Shown: positions 13,461-13,807 of the stretch, piece after piece | How positions within the stretch are numbered: the stretch's first letter is position 1 | Layout: every line of letters starts with the position of its first letter | NCBI GenBank assembly: GCA_028291285.1 | Contig: JAQGIJ010000446.1 | Coordinates: 1 to 13,807 of the forward strand | Direction: 5' to 3' | DNA length: 13,807 nucleotides | Source of the DNA: Phenylobacterium sp. | GTDB lineage: Bacteria; Pseudomonadota; Alphaproteobacteria; Caulobacterales; Caulobacteraceae | The notes under the pieces: model-generated | What the model was told of the DNA's origin: nothing | Seen by the model: the letters and a program-made list of their open reading frames with translations, nothing else | The model's database searches: none | Made by a program: the position numbers and the translations under genes

Positions 13461-13807
13461 CTAGGCCGCTCTTCGGCCCCACGCTTCGCGGGGCTCGAGG
13501 TACATCGGCATGCCGCCGCGGGGCCTGAGCGTCACGGCGGCGGTGGGCACGACCTCGTGGTCGGGGTCGAGCCGGAAGCGCCAGCCCGCCAGCCACTCGG
13601 CCAGGATCAGCAGCGCCTCGTTCACGGCGAAGGCCGCGCCGATGCAGATCCTGGGCCCCGCGCCGAACGGGATGTATTGGAAGCGGTGCTGCCGGGCCTT
13701 GGCCTCGGCAGAGAAGTTCTCCGGATCGAACAGGTCCGGCTCGTCCCACAGCGTCTCGTGCCGGTGCAGCAGCCAGGGCCAGATCGTCACCATGTCGCCC
13801 GCCCGCA
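13461..13807 (-). CDS. Cytochrome P450, C-terminal part (runs off the window end)
   Basis: Only the last 114 residues are visible; the 5' part lies beyond the window. The fragment opens with AGDMVTIWPWLLHRHETLW, the strand after the K-helix, then DPENFSAEAKARQHRFQYIP and the heme loop FGAGPRICIGAAFAVNEA, whose cysteine is the thiolate ligand. The C-terminal part resembles P450s of the class-E type (CYP4/CYP102-like), with the PW-x-x-HRH and PFGAGPRxCIG patterns. It is therefore unlike the CYP101-type gene at 8741-9967, and the two are not recent duplicates. The I-helix and ExxR lie outside, so completeness cannot be judged. It ends with TAG 4 bases after the metZ stop, and no terminator hairpin fits in between. 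Confidence 0.9.
   Translation of the reverse strand, partial: RAGDMVTIWPWLLHRHETLWDEPDLFDPENFSAEAKARQHRFQYIPFGAGPRICIGAAFAVNEALLILAEWLAGWRFRLDPDHEVVPTAAVTLRPRGGMPMYLEPREAWGRRAA

Overview
The window is high-GC DNA with dense codon-biased genes, and its gene families point to an alphaproteobacterium, most likely of the Caulobacterales (Phenylobacterium/Caulobacter-like). The main reasons are the divergent FlgK/FlgL sequences, the long alphaproteobacterial form of dCTP deaminase, a DcaP-like porin and MetZ. The genus is inferred, not proven.

Region 1 (1-3988, + strand) is the end of a flagellar hook operon. It holds a 5'-truncated flgE, a 102-residue helical ORF, flgK and flgL, with only 3-8 bases between genes. 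Together they make the hook, the two hook-filament junction proteins and possibly their export chaperone. Region 2 (4007-4759, - strand) holds two small unrecognised genes that are tandem paralogues of each other and converge on flgL.

Region 3 (4897-9967) looks like an accessory or catabolic block with visibly lower GC than its flanks, at least in its P450 gene. It contains a coiled-coil outer-membrane porin, a divergent short AraC-type regulator, a zinc alcohol dehydrogenase, and a convergent cytochrome P450 that resembles CYP101/P450cam. A plausible reading is uptake, hydroxylation and alcohol oxidation of a hydrophobic substrate, but no ferredoxin or ferredoxin reductase is present. Repeated ACCGCAA boxes lie in front of the araC gene, and a 12-bp palindrome lies in front of the dehydrogenase.

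Region 4 (10019-13456) returns to housekeeping content. It has tRNA-Gly(CCC) with a good promoter, a TraB/GumN-family exported protein that starts at TTG, a long dCTP deaminase, and divergently metZ (O-succinylhomoserine sulfhydrylase, methionine synthesis). The window ends inside a second P450 of a different class, on the - strand, whose stop lies 4 bases past the metZ stop.

I found no CRISPR array, transposase, integrase, rRNA or clear origin. The most interesting candidates are the paralogous gene pair beside the flagellar operon, the CYP101-like P450/ADH neighbourhood, and the repeated operator-like boxes upstream of araC.
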